Position numbers and translations under genes: made by a program. The notes below the pieces were generated by a model. The model saw only the letters and a list, made by a program, of their open reading frames with translations. It ran no database searches and had not been told where the DNA came from. From the NCBI GenBank assembly GCA_015478945.1, contig JABUQX010126327.1, positions 22,501 through 43,640 on the forward strand: a stretch of DNA of 21,140 bases, read 5' to 3'. Positions 20,968 through 21,140 of this stretch are shown here, piece by piece (position 1 is the first letter of the stretch; each line of letters begins with the position of its first letter). The stretch comes from Trachelipus rathkii (taxonomy: Eukaryota > Arthropoda > Malacostraca > Isopoda > Trachelipodidae).

Positions 20968-21140
20968 GTCTTCCGTCGCGTGGATGCCTCTCCTCTCGAG
21001 CTCCACCCTAAGACGGCAACTACTTTCACTACACAGCGGGATGAAGGTGGAACAAATCACGCTGGCGCATGCACAGTGCTGAGTCCTGTGCAGATTGAAC
21101 CATCTTCAGAGATTCAACAGACACCTGTAATTCGAAATGT
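20968..21140 (+). CDS. Next coding exon of the same gene, continues past the window
   Basis: After the acceptor the frame stays open to the right edge (57 codons plus two bases). It reads VFRRVDASPLELHPKTATTF, then TTQRDEGGTNHAGACTVLSP and VQIEPSSEIQQTPVIRN. The region has balanced base composition, in contrast to the AT-rich DNA around it. The Ser/Thr/Pro/Gln-rich end looks like a linker or disordered region. The product is not recognised and the exon's 3' end lies outside the window. Confidence 0.6.

Overview
This window looks like nuclear DNA from an animal whose genome is saturated with simple-sequence repeats. The reasons are dense TA, ATT, AG, TTTA, TCCTCA and AC/AAC tracts, candidate spliced coding exons with GT/AG boundaries, a decayed non-LTR retrotransposon, and no bacterial-style operons or rRNA/tRNA genes. 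A decapod crustacean such as a penaeid shrimp fits this picture best. That is an inference from repeat style, not a proof.

Layout. Positions 1-930 hold a badly decayed LINE reverse transcriptase on the + strand. Its motifs, from the ADD catalytic box to the RGRPKK tail, can be followed through all three frames. AC and TA repeats follow to 1370. Positions 1371-3060 are mostly non-repetitive and include one interrupted open stretch (2338-2694) with a weak transposase-like tail. Positions 3061-5300 are low-complexity blocks: A/C-rich, pure A/T, then an almost cytosine-free G/A/T block. Two copies of a dispersed repeat lie at about 5350-6570 and 13440-14390, and one has a TCCTCA expansion inserted at a homologous point. 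Between them lie TA, AG and ATT arrays and several short orphan open segments (9803-9970, 10789-11037).

Positions 14380-16500 are TA-rich, with a possible 3' exon behind a poly-T splice acceptor (14988-15185) and a mariner-like transposon end (about 15387). Positions 16500-17830 are distinctive: a cluster of short hairpins, a GC palindrome, and GC-richer open fragments on both strands that look like decayed coding sequence. Positions 18780-20260 form a tandem array of a composite unit (AG tract, unique block, CAA-rich block, unique block, ATT tract), two full copies and a truncated third. The window ends with the most gene-like feature, two phase-matched exons (about 20615-20771 and 20968-21140) separated by a 196-bp intron that contains a TA microsatellite. 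The gene continues past the right edge and its product is not recognised.

No complete gene, operon or defence-type system is visible. The real content is transposon debris, repeat families with a shared internal architecture, and one partial spliced gene.
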